A stretch of 64,000 nt of DNA from Hordeum vulgare subsp. vulgare (taxonomy: Eukaryota; Streptophyta; Magnoliopsida; Poales; Poaceae). Below the pieces are notes generated by a model that searched no databases, was not told the DNA's origin, and saw only the letters and a list, made by a program, of their open reading frames with translations. The translations under genes were made by a program, and so were the position numbers. How positions within the stretch are numbered: the stretch's first letter is position 1; each line of letters opens with the position of its first letter. Shown here one piece after another: positions 45,986 through 57,636 of this stretch. The stretch covers positions 109,556,189 through 109,620,188 of the forward strand of contig NC_058523.1 of the NCBI RefSeq assembly GCF_904849725.1, given 5' to 3'.

Positions 45986-48850
45986 CTAAGTCACCTCAAT
46001 GGGGATATGTATCTCCCCAACAAGCAAATCATACTTCATCTTGACACGAGGAATAGGGCATTCAAAGCTCCCAATAAGAATCGATGAAGTCTTTTGGATA
46101 GCATTGATGCAATGTACTTGATATCGTTTCTTCGGAAAGTGCACTGTGTGCTCATTACCGTTGACATGGAAAGTGACATTGCCTTTGTTGCAATCTATAA
46201 CAGCCCCTGCAGCGTTTAAAAAGGGTCTTCCGAGGATGACAGCCATGGCATCGTCCTCGGGAATATCCAAGATAACAAAGTCTGTTAAGTTAGTGGTGTT
46301 AGCAACCACAACAGGCACATCCTCGCAAATGCCGATAGGGAAAGCAGTTGATTTGTCAGCCATTTGTAGAGAAATTTTAGTGGGTGTTAACTTATCCCAT
46401 TCAAGTCTACGATAAAGAGAGAGCGGCATAACACTAACACCGGCTCCAAGGTCACATAAGGCAGTTCTTACGTAGTTCCCTTTAATGGAACAAGGTATAG
46501 TGGGCACTCCGGGATCACCAACTTTCTTAGGAGTTCCACCTTTGAAAGTGTAGTTGGCAAGCATGATGGAGATCTCAAGATCTGGTATCTTCCGTTTATT
46601 AGTCACGATATCTTTCATGTACTTGGCATACAGAGACATCTTGAGCATATCAGTTAACCGCATCTGCAGAAAGATGGGTCTTATCATCTCAACGAAACGC
46701 TCAAAATCCTCATCATCCTTGTTCTTGGATTGCTTAGGAGGGAAGGGCATAGGTCTCTGAACCCATGGCTCCCTTTTTTTACCAGCTTCCTAGCAGTGAA
46801 GTCATTCTTATCGTATTTCTTAGGTTATGGGTTATCAGGATTAACCGTAGGTTCAATCTCCACATCCTCATCATTGCTAGGTTGAGCATTATTATGAACA
46901 TCACTGTCCATATTGTCACGAGGTTCATGTTCATCACCAGATTGTGTTTCTGCATCAGACGCAGAAATATCATTAGGTTCTTCATGTGTGACAGTATTTG
47001 GTGAACTGGCATGTAAGTTTCTATCATACTTCTTCTTCTCCTTAGGATGACTAGGTGTATCAGCATTGACTCCTTGAGAATCTTGATCAATTCTCTTAGG
47101 ATGACCTTCAGGATACAAAGGTTCCTGAGTCATTTTGCCTCCTCTAGTAATGACTCTGACAGAGTTGTCATTTAATTCATTGAGCAAGTCATTCTGAGCT
47201 TTAAGTACTTGTTCTACCTGAGTAGTAATCATAGAGGCGTGTTTACTCACAAGCTTCAGATCATTGACATATCTGTCCACACAAGCACTTAAATGGCTAA
47301 GCATACGAGTACTTTGTTCCAAATGTCTGCTAACATAATCATTGAAACTATGTTGTTTGGCAACAAAGTTGTCAAATTCATCAAAGCATAGGCTAGCAGG
47401 TTTATCAAAAGGAATATCACTCTCATCAAACCAACACAGAGAAATTCACTTCTACTACCGTATTGGGTTATCGAGACCATGGATCTCTTCGATAGGTGGT
47501 AGATTTTTGACATCTTCAGATCTAATGCCTTTCTCTTGCATAGATTTCTTGGCTTCTTGCATATCTTCGGGACTAAGGAATAGAATACCTCTTTTCTTCG
47601 GAGTTGGCTTAGGAGGTGGTTCGGGAATAGTCCAAGCATTATCGTTGATCAGGATGTTATTCAGTCGGGTCTCAGCTTGTTTTACAGTTCGTTCCCTAAA
47701 AACACAACCGACACAACTATCTAGGTGGTCTCTAGAGGCATCGGTAAGTCCGTTATAGAGGATATCAAGTATCTCGTTCTTCTTAAGAGGGTGATCAGGC
47801 AAAGCATTCTGTAGCTGGACGAGCCTCCCCCAAGCTTGTGGGAGACTCTTCTTGGAGTTGAGCAAAGTTGTATATTTCCTGCAAGGCACCTTGATTCTTA
47901 TGGGCAGGGAAATATTTCTCACAGAAGTAATAGACCATATCCTGGGGACTACTCACACATCCAGGAGCAAGAGAGGTGAACCAGGCTTTAGCGTCATCCT
48001 TTAGAGAGAAAGGAAACATCTTAAGGATATAGTAGTGGCGGATCTTCTCCTCATTAGTGAAAAGGGTGGCTATATCGTGTAGTTTGGCAAGATGGGCTAC
48101 GACCGTCTCAGACTCATAACCGTGAAAAGGATCAGATTCGACTAGAGAGATTATCTTAGGGTCGATAGAGAATTCATAATCCTTATCGATGATAAAGATA
48201 GGTGAAGTGGCAAACTTCGGGTCGTATTTCATCTTAGCTTTCAGAGATTTTTCCTTCCACTTGAGAAGTAATTTCTCAGCGTTATAGGCATCCTTACACG
48301 CAAGAAAATCCTCAGCTATCTCTCCCTCCATAACGTAACCCTCAGGTATATGAGGCAATTCATATCTAGGAGAGCTAGATCTAGCAGGAGCAAAAGCAGG
48401 TTCTATCTCAATAGTATCGGCAGTATGAGAAGCATCACGAGTATTGGGAGTAACTCTAGCAATATGAGCATCAAGGAACACCCCTAGTGGAACATCATGC
48501 AAATTAGCATCTCTAGCAGTATCAAGCATAACATCATCAGGCAAAATAAAATCTCTAGCAGTATCAAGCATGGCAGTATCAGGCATAGTATCAAGCATAG
48601 CATCTCTAGCAATATCAGGCATAGCATCAAGCATAGTATCATCAGGCATAGTATCAAGCATAGCATCTCAAGCAGTAGCATCAAAAGCATCATCAAGCAC
48701 AAGCGACATATCAAGATTTCTAGCAGGAGGTGATGTCGCAAACTTACTCGTAACTGAAGGTGAATCAAGTGCAGAGCTAGATGGCAATTCCTTACCTCCC
48801 CTCGTAGTTGAGGGCATGACTTTGGTCTTTGGATCCTTCAGATTCTTCAT
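45986..48850 (-). pseudogene. gag: Copy 1 gag-protease polyprotein
   Basis: ATG at 48850 (MKNLKDPKTKV) sits about 50 bases after the primer site. A tandem MLDTMPD-type repeat (about 48480-48680) precedes the retrotransposon gag domain (DAKAWFTSLAPG, about 47950-47990) and a Lys/Asp-rich region. The retropepsin follows with CDLGAGVSVMP (about 46420-46455) and AVILGRPFLN (about 46220-46250), ending at 45986. Lesions: TGA at 48668-48670, a frameshift near 47840, a stop at 47455 and a frameshift between 46825 and 46750. The protease would cleave gag in virus-like particles. There is no RT following, so it is the end of the polyprotein. Confidence 0.87.
48480..48690 (-). repeat. In-frame gag repeat encoding MLDTMPD/MLDTARD units
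   Basis: agcagtatcaagcatagcat-type units recur about ten times, translating on the minus strand to MLDT(M/A)(P/R)D variations. Copy 2 has only one or two units at the same place (about 60150-60200), so the array expanded in copy 1. Confidence 0.8.
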
Positions 48851-48900
48851 AGTGATCAGCAGATATAAATCCCAAGTGACTCAGAGAATATAGCAATACG

Positions 48901-48918
48901 TCCCCGGCAACGATGCCA
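48901..48918 (-). other. Primer binding site, tRNA-Asp type
   Basis: The minus strand reads TGGCATCGTTGCCGGGGA, 16 of 18 positions like the Athila-type site TGGCGCCGTTGCCGGGGA. It is ten bases from the LTR end. Confidence 0.88.
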
Positions 48919-48928
48919 GAAAAATGCT

Positions 48929-50486
48929 TGATGTCAGCTATGCTTCCCCTTGCAACGACACCAGAAGAATGCTGCTAGCACTCTCCGGCAATCGAAGCTA
49001 GAAAAATGTTGTTGACGGCCCACCAGCGCATGGGATCTTAGCAGTTTTCGAGGGTAGAGTATTCAACCCAAATTTGTTGGTTCGCACGACGGGAGGTGAG
49101 AGAATACTCTCAAGTATTAGCAGCTGAATATGTCAGATTCAACCACACCTCAAAGATTAGTATCTGCAAGGAAAGTAGTAGTAGCAAAGTAACAAGTAAC
49201 GACAGTGGCAAGGAACATCAGTAGTGACAACAGTAGCAAGTAGCGACAGTAGCAAGCGACAGTAGTAGCAACAGTAGCAGCAGAGCAACACAAGTAACAA
49301 CAGTAGCAACAGTAGTAACAGCAACAGAGCAAAACAAGTAACAACAGGAGCAACAGTAGTAACAACAGCAGAACAAAACAAACTCGTAGGCAATGGGTCA
49401 GTGATTTGTTTGGATGATATTCATCATGCAACAGTTATAACACGGAGAGATATGTGGCTAGCTCCCGTTCGTCAATGTGATGTAGGCATGCATTCCGTGT
49501 GTCGTCATACGTGCTTAGGAAAAAGAACTTGCATGACATCTATTGTCCATCCCTCCCGTGGCAGCGAGGCCAAAAAGGAAACTACGGGATATTAAGGTTC
49601 TCCTTTTAATAAAGAACCGGACCAACGCATTAGCACTTGGTGAACACATGAACTCCTCAAACTATGGTCATCACCGGGAGTGGTTCCGGTTATTGTCACT
49701 CCGGGGTTGCCGGTCATAACACATAGTAGGTAACTACAACTTGCAGGATCGGATATAAAACACACATATATTGGTGACAACATAATAATTTCAGATCTGA
49801 AATCATGGCACTCGGGCCCTAGTGACAAGCATTAAGCATGGCAAAGTAGTAGCAACATCAATCTCAGAACACAGTGGATACTAGGGATCAATCCCCATAA
49901 AAACTAACTCGATTACATGATAGATCTCATCATACTCATCCCTGCCCAGCGAGCCTACGAATAGATTACTCATGAACGACGAAGAGCTTCATGGTATTGG
50001 AGAGGGAAGAAGGTTGATGATGACGATGGCGACGATTTCCCCTCTCCGGAGCCCAAGACAGACTCCAGATCTGCCCTCCAAATGAACAACAGGTTGTGGC
50101 GGCACCTCCGTATCGCGAACGCGACGAAAACTTCTCTTTTTTATTTTTTCTCGGACGAAAGGGAACTTATAGACCTAAGATTGGTGCGGCAGAGCTGTGT
50201 GGGCCCCACAAGCCTGCCCACGACCACCAGGGGGGGTGGCGGAGCTAGGGCTTGTGGCCCACCCCCTCAGGTGGAACTTGGCGAAGATATTTTTCATATT
50301 TTCCAAAAATGATCTCCGTAAATTTCCAGGACGTTTGGGGAACTTTTATTTCTGCACAAAAATAACATTAAGGCAATTCTGCTGAAAACAGCGTGAGTCC
50401 AGGTTAGTTCCATTCAAATCATGCAAATTAGAGTCCAAAACAAGGGCAAAAGAGTTTGGAAAAGTAGATACGATGGAGACGTATCA
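48929..50486 (-). repeat. Copy 1 5' LTR, with captured primer-site copies
   Basis: 1558 bp. On the minus strand it starts TGATACGTCTCCATCG. The other end, adjacent to the primer site, contains two extra decayed primer-site copies (48945-48963 and 48982-49000) that copy 2 lacks. Also present are a TATA-like site downstream of a GC-rich hairpin (50199-50262) and a CAG/TAG-rich block (49165-49390). It is inserted directly in the host gag. Confidence 0.9.
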
Positions 50487-50632
50487 GTACACTAATTCCT
50501 CCTGACGGTAGTGCGTAATCTTATGACATCAATGCTGCTTTGTTGAATCTTGTTATGAAAGAACAATTTTCCGACATTCCTAATGAGGATGTCATGTCCC
50601 ATCTGAACACATTCGTAGAATTGTGTGATATG
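50487..50632 (+). pseudogene. gag: Host Athila-type gag, second segment
   Basis: After the target-site copy gtaca (50487-50491) the gag frame continues from 38362 (ST|LIPPDG...), with a TAA near 50517 where the frame otherwise continues through NLVMKEQFSDIPNED and LNTFVELCDM. It ends at the solo LTR insertion; the last five bases (atatg, 50628-50632) are its target-site copy. Confidence 0.85.
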
Positions 50633-52139
50633 TGATACGTCTCCAATGTATCTATAATTTTTGATGGTTCCATGCTATTATCTTGTCAAACTTTGGATGT
50701 TTTGTATGCCTTTTATATCTTTTTTGGGACTAACTTATTAACTCAGTGCCAAGTGCCAGTTCCTGTTTTTCCGTGTTTTTGACCCTTTTTAGAGGAGAAT
50801 ATTAAACAGAGTCCAAACGGAATAAAACCTCCGAAAAGATTTTTTCCGGAACAGAAGATATGCAGGGAGCGTGAGAACCAAGGCAGATGCCACCAGGGGA
50901 GGCCACAAGCCCCCTAGGCGCGGCCAGGGGGAGGGGCCCACGCCTAGCAGGCTTGTGGGCCCCCTATGGCTCCTCTGACCTACTTCTTCCGCCTATAAAT
51001 CCCTGAAAAATCCAAAGCAACGAGAGAGATCCACGAAAATACTTTTCTGTCGCAGCAAGCTTCTGTCTCCACAAGATCCCATCTGGGGCACGTTCTGGTG
51101 CCCTGCCGGAGGGGGATTCGGATACGGAGGGCTTCTTCATCGTCACCATTGCCTCTCCGATGATGCATGAGTAGTTCACCATAGACCTTCGGGTCCATAG
51201 CTAGTAGCTAGATGGCTTCTTCTCTCTCTTGGATCTTCAATACAAAGTTCTCCATGCTCTTCATGAAGATCTATCCAATGTAATCTTCTTTTGCGGTGTG
51301 TTTGTCGAGATCCGTTGAATTGTGGATTTATGATCAGATTATTTATGAATCTTATTTGAGTTTCTTCTGATCTCTTATATGCACGATTTCATATCCTTGT
51401 AATTCTCTTCGAGTTGTGGGTTCTGTTTGGCCAACTTGATCTATGATTCTTGCAATGGGGGAAGTGCTTGGTTTTGGGTTCATACCATGCGGTGACCTCA
51501 CCCACTTACACGAGGGGTAGCGAGGCACGCATCGTGTTGTTGCCATCAAGGGTAAAAAGAATGGGTTTAGATCTATTGCATGAATTTATCCCTCTACATC
51601 ATGTCATCTTGCTTAAGGCGTTACTCTATTCGTCATGAACTCAATATACTAGATGCATGCTGGATAGCGGTCGATGTGTGGAGTAATAGTAGTAGATGCA
51701 GAAAGTATCGGTCTACTTGTCTCGTACGTGATGCCTATATGTATGATCATTGCCTTAGATATCGTCTTGACTTTGCGCGGTTCTATCAATTGCTCGACAG
51801 TAATTCGTTCACCCACCATAATATTTGATATCTTGAGAGAAGCCTCTAGTGAACACTATGGCCCCCGGGTCTACTTCACATCATATTTTCCGCCTTACAC
51901 TTTTACTTTGTTGCACTTTCCGCCTTCAGATCTCACCTTGCAATCAATCGTGAAGGGATTGACAACCCCTTTGTAAGTTTGAGTTTGCTGTTTTTGCACA
52001 GGTACATCGGTGCTTCATCTTGATACTCCTAGTGGATTGATACCTTGGTTCTGAAAACTGAGGGAAATACTTACTGCTACTGTGCTGCATCACCCTTTCC
52101 TCTTCAAGGGGAAAACTAACGCAAGCTCAAGAGGTAGCA
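50633..52139 (+). repeat. Solo LTR of the host's own Gypsy family
   Basis: 1507 bp with TGATACGTCTCC start and gaggtagca end, flanked by the duplication ATATG (50628-50632 and 52140-52144). There is no internal region and no primer site after it: the gag frame resumes directly. It therefore formed by recombination between the two LTRs of a complete insertion. It shares the family of the host LTR at 18601. Hairpin cassette at 50901-50963. Confidence 0.95.
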
Positions 52140-52769
52140 ATATGAAAAAGAAAAGAGATGTGGACAATGATATTGTGAAGTTGAAATTATTTCCATTTTC
52201 TTTGCATGACCATGCTAAAATTTGGTTTTCATCTTTGTCTCGCAATAGTATTGATTCTTGAAATAAGTGCAAAGATGCTTTTATTACTAAGTATTTTCCA
52301 CGAGCGAAAATTATATCCCTTAGAACCCAGATCATGAATTTCAAGCAACTTGAGCGTGAACATATTGCACAATCTTTGCAAATAATGAAATTGATGCTAA
52401 GGAATTGCTCAACTCATGGATTAAATGTTTGGATGACCATACATTTTTTATATGCACGGTTGAATTTTGTTTCTAGAAATCTTTTAGATTCCGCCGCGGG
52501 TGGTACTTTTATGGAAATTACTTTGGGTGAAGCTACTAAATTTATAGATATTATGATGTCAGATTATTCACAATGGCATACCGAAAGGGCACCTACTAGT
52601 AAAAATTTAATTCGGTTGAATAAATTAGCACGTTGAGTGAAAAATTTCATGCTCTTATGAAATTGGTTGCTAATAAAAATGCTCCTATTGATCTTAATGA
52701 TTAGCCTTTGTATACTTTGATTGAGCAAAATAGTGATGCCATAGATGTGAATTTTATCCCGCCAAACAA
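52140..52769 (+). pseudogene. gag: Host Athila-type gag, third segment (Retrotrans_gag)
   Basis: It continues from 50632 in frame and holds the Retrotrans_gag core: LFPFSLHDHAKIWFSSL, KYFPRAKI, IMNFKQLEREHIAQS and LNFVSRNLLDSAAGGTFM. Stops: TGA at about 52258 (an expected Trp position) and TGA at 52636-52638, after which the frame goes on to PPNN at 52769. It ends at the Helitron-like start. The frame running through three separate insertions is strong support for the nesting model. Confidence 0.9.
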
Positions 52770-53319
52770 TCTCTCCCTAATAATAAAGCACCTAGCTCTT
52801 CTGTCATACGTCATAAAAATTACCCTCAAAGTTGACCTAAATTACCCACTATGCCACCCATAAGTGAGGAAAACGGTTCGGGTTTTTTTTCTTCTGTCAA
52901 AGCCGCTGTCTCACACGTTTCTTAAATCCCGAGACCCTGATCTATCATAATCATGTCTCTGGCGTAGTGGCTTGAGCACGTGTCCTCCACCAAGGAGAAC
53001 TAGGTTCGAACTCCATTCTAACACTTTTTTCTCCCTCTTTTTTTAGGAACCTTCTCTCTTTTTATTAGCAGCAAGGGCGCACCTCTTTTTTTCATGTTAC
53101 ATAATCCCACCTTGCTCTTTTATATAGATTTTGACCAGTATATATAGGATCACATCTTTTCTGAAATATCAACAAGAAGCCTAAATAACTAGAGCGGGAA
53201 GGTGCATTTAAAGGATAAACGGAAAATTATCCCAGATGCGTACACCGGGGCTGTTCCAACGGACGCGGAGCAGCTCACTGTTTCCTAGGACAAGGAGGAG
53301 CTTGTGATTCCTAGGACAA
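52770..53319 (+). mobile_element. Helitron-like segment, 3' end not found
   Basis: It begins A|TCTCTCCCTAATAATAAAG, a typical plant Helitron 5' end next to an A of the interrupted gag. Near 52968-53020 there is gcgtagtggcttgagc followed by ggttcgaactcc, resembling RNA polymerase III A and B boxes. No 3' hairpin and CTRR end is seen before the truncated LTR at about 53320, so the 3' part was probably lost. The palindromes cctagg at 53283 and 53312 do not form a convincing terminus. Confidence 0.5.
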
Positions 53320-53809
53320 GGAGGGAAGAAGGTTGATGATGACGATGGCGACGATCTCCCCTCTCCGGAACCCAGAACAGACTCCAGATCTGCCCTCCAG
53401 AGGAAGAATAGGAGGTGGCGGCGCCTCCGTATCGTAAAACGCGATGAACTCTTCTCCTTGAATTTTTTCCGGACGAAAGGGACTAAATAGAGCTGGAATT
53501 GGAGGCGGTGGAGCAACATGGGCCCCACAAGCCTGCTAGGCGCGGCCAGGGGGGCGCCTGGTGGGCTTGTGGGCTCCATGCTCCACCCCTCTGGTTGATT
53601 CTTGCGCCAGTATTTTTTATATATTCCACAAAAAATCCCCGTAAATTTCCAAGTCATTCCAAGAACTTTTATTTCTGTGCAAAAACAACACCATGGCAAT
53701 TCTGCTGAAAACAGCGTTAGTCCGGGTTAGTTCCATTCAAATCATGCAAATTAGAGTCGAAAACAAGGGCAAAAGAGTTTGGAAAAGTAGATATGATGGA
53801 GATGTATCA
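53320..53809 (-). repeat. Copy 2 3' LTR, 5' part only
   Basis: 490 bp matching the 61390-61880 part of the 5' LTR (for example ctccccctctcc-type GC region, hairpin 53518-53579, atgatggagatgtatca end). It stops abruptly at about 53320 against the Helitron-like segment. The polypurine tract is 53810-53823. Confidence 0.85.
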
Positions 53810-53823
53810 ACTCCCCCAAGCTT

Positions 53824-55728
53824 AAAACCTTGCTTGTCCTCAAGCAATTCAGTTGACAAACTGAAAGAGACAAAAGAAAAAAGTTTTACGAACTCTATTT
53901 GATCTTGTTGTTGCAACTATGTCTAACTCATATTCGGATTTTCAGCAAGATCACAAGCTAACCACATAAGCAAATGACATCTAGGTCTCATGGTAAACTC
54001 ATATCAATGGCATAATCAACTAGCGAGCAATAATAATAAGTTTCAAACGTCAACACTTCAATCAAAACAATCATGAAGCAGTGAGAACAGATGGTATCTC
54101 GCTAGCTCTTTCTAAGACCGCAAAACATAAATGCAGAGCACCTTCAAAGACCAAGGGCTGACTAAACATTGTAATTCATGTCAAAGAAGATCTAGTCATA
54201 GTCATACTCAATATCAGTCAAAAGCAAAGCATAAAAATGATAGAGGTGCTCTCTAATTGGTGCTTTTTGTAAGAAGAGGATGACACAACAGAAACATAAA
54301 TAGACATGCCCTTTGCAGAGGGAAGCATTGATTTGCAGAGGTGCCAGAGTTCAAGCTTTTAAGACAAAGATAATAATTTTGGGTGGCATGCTTTCATTGT
54401 CAATGCAATGACCAAGAGTTTTCACCATCTTCCTTGCTATACATACTATAGGTGGTTCCCAAACGGAAAAGTAAAGTTTTGACTCCCCCGCCACCAATCA
54501 ATCACACTCCACAACTAGCCGAATACTCGGGTGCCGTCCATACCAACAACAATCCAGGGGGAGTTTTGTTTGCAATTATCTTTTCGATTTGAGCATGGAA
54601 CTGGGCATTCCAATTACCGACCCCTTTCTCGTGAGTGATAGTGAATAAACACATATCGAGGATAACACGCATAGCATGGAAGATACTGATAGCCCCTTGT
54701 CACCACATGAGCGGTTCGGGCATGCAAAATAGATTATTTCATGAAGATTTAGAGAGTGGCACATGCAAATTTACTTGGAACGACAGGTAGATACCGCATA
54801 TAGGTAGGTGTGGTGGACTCATATGGAACAACTTTGGGTTTATGGAAGTGAATGCACAAGCAGTATTCCCGCTTAGTACAAGTGAAGGCTAGCAAAAGAC
54901 TGGGAAGCAACCAACTAGAGAGCGACAACAGTCATCAAAATGCATTGAGATTAACCGACATTGAGTGCAAGCATGAGTAGGACATAAATCACCATGAACA
55001 TGAATATCATAGAGGCTATGTTGATTTTGTTTCAACTACATGCGTGAACATGTGCCAAGTCAAGCCACTTGAATCATTCAATTGAGGAGACCATCCTATC
55101 ATACTACATCATAATCATCTCGAGATTCATGTTGGCATCCAAGACAAACCATTATAAGCTCCTAGCTAATTAAGCATGGCATCAGAAACTATGATCTCTA
55201 AGTTGTCATTGCAATCATGTTTCTCTCAGAACAAAGCTGAATCAGGAACGATGAGCTAGTCATATTTACAAAAAGAAAATAGATCGAGTTCATACCAGCT
55301 TTTCCAGGCTCAGTCACTTCATCATATATCATCATTATTGCCTTTCACTTGCACGACCGAATGACGTGAACAATAATTAGAGTGCTTGTTCATTGGACTA
55401 AGCTGGAATCTGCAAGCAACCACAAAGGAGAAGACAAAGTTTTATGGCTCTTTGACAGATAAACAAATATGCATGCGAGAGCCACTAAACATTGTAACCA
55501 TGGTCTTCTACCTTGACCCAAAGAAAAAGAAAACTATTTACACGGGAAAGCTCCCAACAAGAAAAAGAAGAACGAGAAATCTTTTTGGGTTTTCTCAAAG
55601 TAGACAAACACACGAGAAGAAAATGAGAAAAAGAAATAAACTAGCATGGATAATACAGTGACAAAGTCTGAAAACCGACCAACAAAGTGAAAGTGTAAGA
55701 AAGAATATGAAGTCGGTGAGAAACACGT
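53824..55728 (-). other. Copy 2 3' non-coding region
   Basis: 1.9 kb between ORF2 and the polypurine tract, homologous to the copy 1 region that contains the Helitron. It is uninterrupted, so it serves as the empty site. No open frame with a recognisable domain. Confidence 0.8.
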
Positions 55729-55763
55729 ACTCCCCCAAGCTTAGGCTTTTGGCCTAAGTTGGT

Positions 55764-56836
55764 CTACTCCCAAGGAGGGAAATAACCAGCTCCGGGGTAC
55801 TCCGGAGTGTACTGAGGGTGCCACTGCTGTGTGAGCTCCTCTGGCTCCCACTGATAAACTGGTGTTGGGTACTCGACTGGTAGCTCGGGCACGGGCGCTT
55901 GTGGTTGGGCTATGCCCCAATATGCATAGATGTCCGAGGGCATAATAATGTACCTGCCTAGATGATGATTGAAAAAAGAAGGAGCAGGCAAGGTAATAGT
56001 CTCACGAGTACCCTGACTAAATACGAGGTTATAAATCATCCTCTTATTTATATCTTTATCAAGAAATTCATGGCGAACCATGCTATCATAATCTAGATAT
56101 CTCTCAGGAAGAAGAATCTCTTCTTCCTCATCCAGTCTAATAGGTATCTCAAAATGTCTAGCAAGACGGGTAGCATAGATACCTCCATAAACAATGCCTT
56201 TAGAATGGTTCATGTTCAACCGTTGAGCTACTATAGCGCCCAAGCTATAAGTTTTATCATTATAAAGGCTTCGCGCAAAACCGCAAGATCTGGGGAACTA
56301 AGGGCCCCAGCTTTCCCACGGCCAATCAAACATTTTCCCATGAATAATGAGAAGTACCGAAGCACGGGAAAATGCATGCTAGCATGTCTAGTGCAAGACA
56401 CTCCTCTCTCCTATCCTACATCAATAGTGTCTATGAAAGCCTCCAAGTCCCGTGGACGAGGTTCATGAATATCTCCAACATAAGGTAATTTGCAAACATT
56501 GCAAAAATCCTGGAGTGACATGCGCTGGGGGATATCATATAACTTGAACTCGACCATAGGAGGATTCTTCCTTGGATAGAAGTTAAAGCTTTGCACGAAA
56601 ATATTAGTGAGGAGGAGGTATTGCAGAGACTTATCTTCAACGAAGGCGGTAAGGCCTGCGTTCTCCACCAAGTAGTAAAAGTCCTCATAAAGTCCGGCGG
56701 CGCGTAAGAACACATCCCTAGGCCACTCGCACGCTCGAACTTCTGCAACTCGGGGGACCGAATACTTGGGTTTCTTCTTCTCACTTTCATCATCCTTGGG
56801 GTCACGGCTTGAAGAGCCTCTTAAGAACCTCCTCAT
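55764..56836 (-). pseudogene. Copy 2 ORF2, ATHILA-ORF1-like protein
   Basis: ATG at 56836 (MRRFLRGSSS) with the same layout as copy 1 ORF2. It is open for 141 codons to a stop at 56411, then continues in shifted frames and is open again from 56243 to 55764. Conserved blocks RAAGLYEDFYYLVENAGL, MSLQDFCNVCKLPYVGD and LARHFEIPIRL are all present. It diverged from copy 1 mainly by substitutions. Function unknown. Confidence 0.62.
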
Positions 56837-57195
56837 ATTTTCCTTTTTCTATCTGTAAAAATTTCTGAAATTTTTAGTGATTCTAAGGAAAATTGAACAA
56901 GGCTCAACGAAACTCATAGCAACTACTCCGGCAAGTGCCTAGAGGCCATATCACGCATCAAAACTACTTGGGACCAGCTAGAATTAGCATGCAAAGCTCA
57001 AGAACAGGGTCACCAAGGCAGCAAAAATACACGACGTATAGGGCGCTAGAGCAAAAACTAATTGGACCAATGGAGGAGTCACATACCAAGGAGCAATTTC
57101 CCCAAAACAGTTTGGTGAATGGGGTTTTGCACAAGGAGATCGAAAATCGCAACAAGAAGAGCAAAACACGGGTTTGAGCTGCGAAACGATTTTTT

Positions 57196-57430
57196 CTAGA
57201 GGTAGGAGAAGCAGATGGGAGCTAGAATAAGTGGAGGGGGTACATGTGGGCCCCACAAGCCTGGTAGGCGCGGCCAGGGGGGTGCCCGCGCCTCCAGGGC
57301 TTGTGGCCCACTGGTGCAGTCCCCTGACTAGCTCTCCGTCTCAGAATTTTTCAAAAATTCCAGAAAAAATCATACTTGATTTTCATGGCATTTGGAGAAC
57401 TTTTATTTTCGGGGTACTTTTCTACGGGAC
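57196..57430 (-). promoter_or_regulatory. LTR-like hairpin module inside copy 2
   Basis: It corresponds to 45560-45800 of copy 1: hairpin 57246-57311, then tttttcaaaaattccag and tttggagaacttttatttt. The loop (taggcgcggccaggggg) matches the loop in copy 2's own LTRs and not that of copy 1. Confidence 0.55.
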
Positions 57431-57636
57431 GCTAAAAGAAAAAAACAGGGAAAACTAAACTAAATCTATCATTTTTCTTCTAAGCAACCGAAGGTGAAAG
57501 CTTGGAACAGAGGTTTGTGACTCCTCGATTCATCCATCTCATGGTCATCGAAAGAAATCCATTAATGAGGTTGATCAAGTCTCCTTAACAAACTTTTTCG
57601 AATCGCAAAAGGAAACGGAGAATTTTCGAATAGTCA

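Larger units (their letters stand above)
38363..50486 (-). mobile_element. Sabrina/WHAM-like Gypsy element, copy 1, complete
   Basis: LTRs are 38363-39907 and 48929-50486, flanked by the 5-bp duplication GTACA (38358-38362 and 50487-50491). A tRNA-Asp-type primer site lies inside the right LTR on the minus strand, and a polypurine tract inside the left LTR. Coding content is gag-protease (45986-48850) and a separate ATHILA-ORF1-like frame (44107-45188). I find no RT, RNase H or integrase, which makes it non-autonomous. A 2285-bp Helitron interrupts its 3' region; without it the internal length (6.74 kb) is close to copy 2 (6.63 kb). I name the family from termini and structure only; Sabrina as a non-autonomous partner of WHAM is from memory. 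Confidence 0.88.

Noticed and set aside
52968..53025. A true tRNA gene
   Set aside because: A- and B-box-like motifs are present, but the T-arm and acceptor stem do not pair well, so it is at most a tRNA-derived piece.
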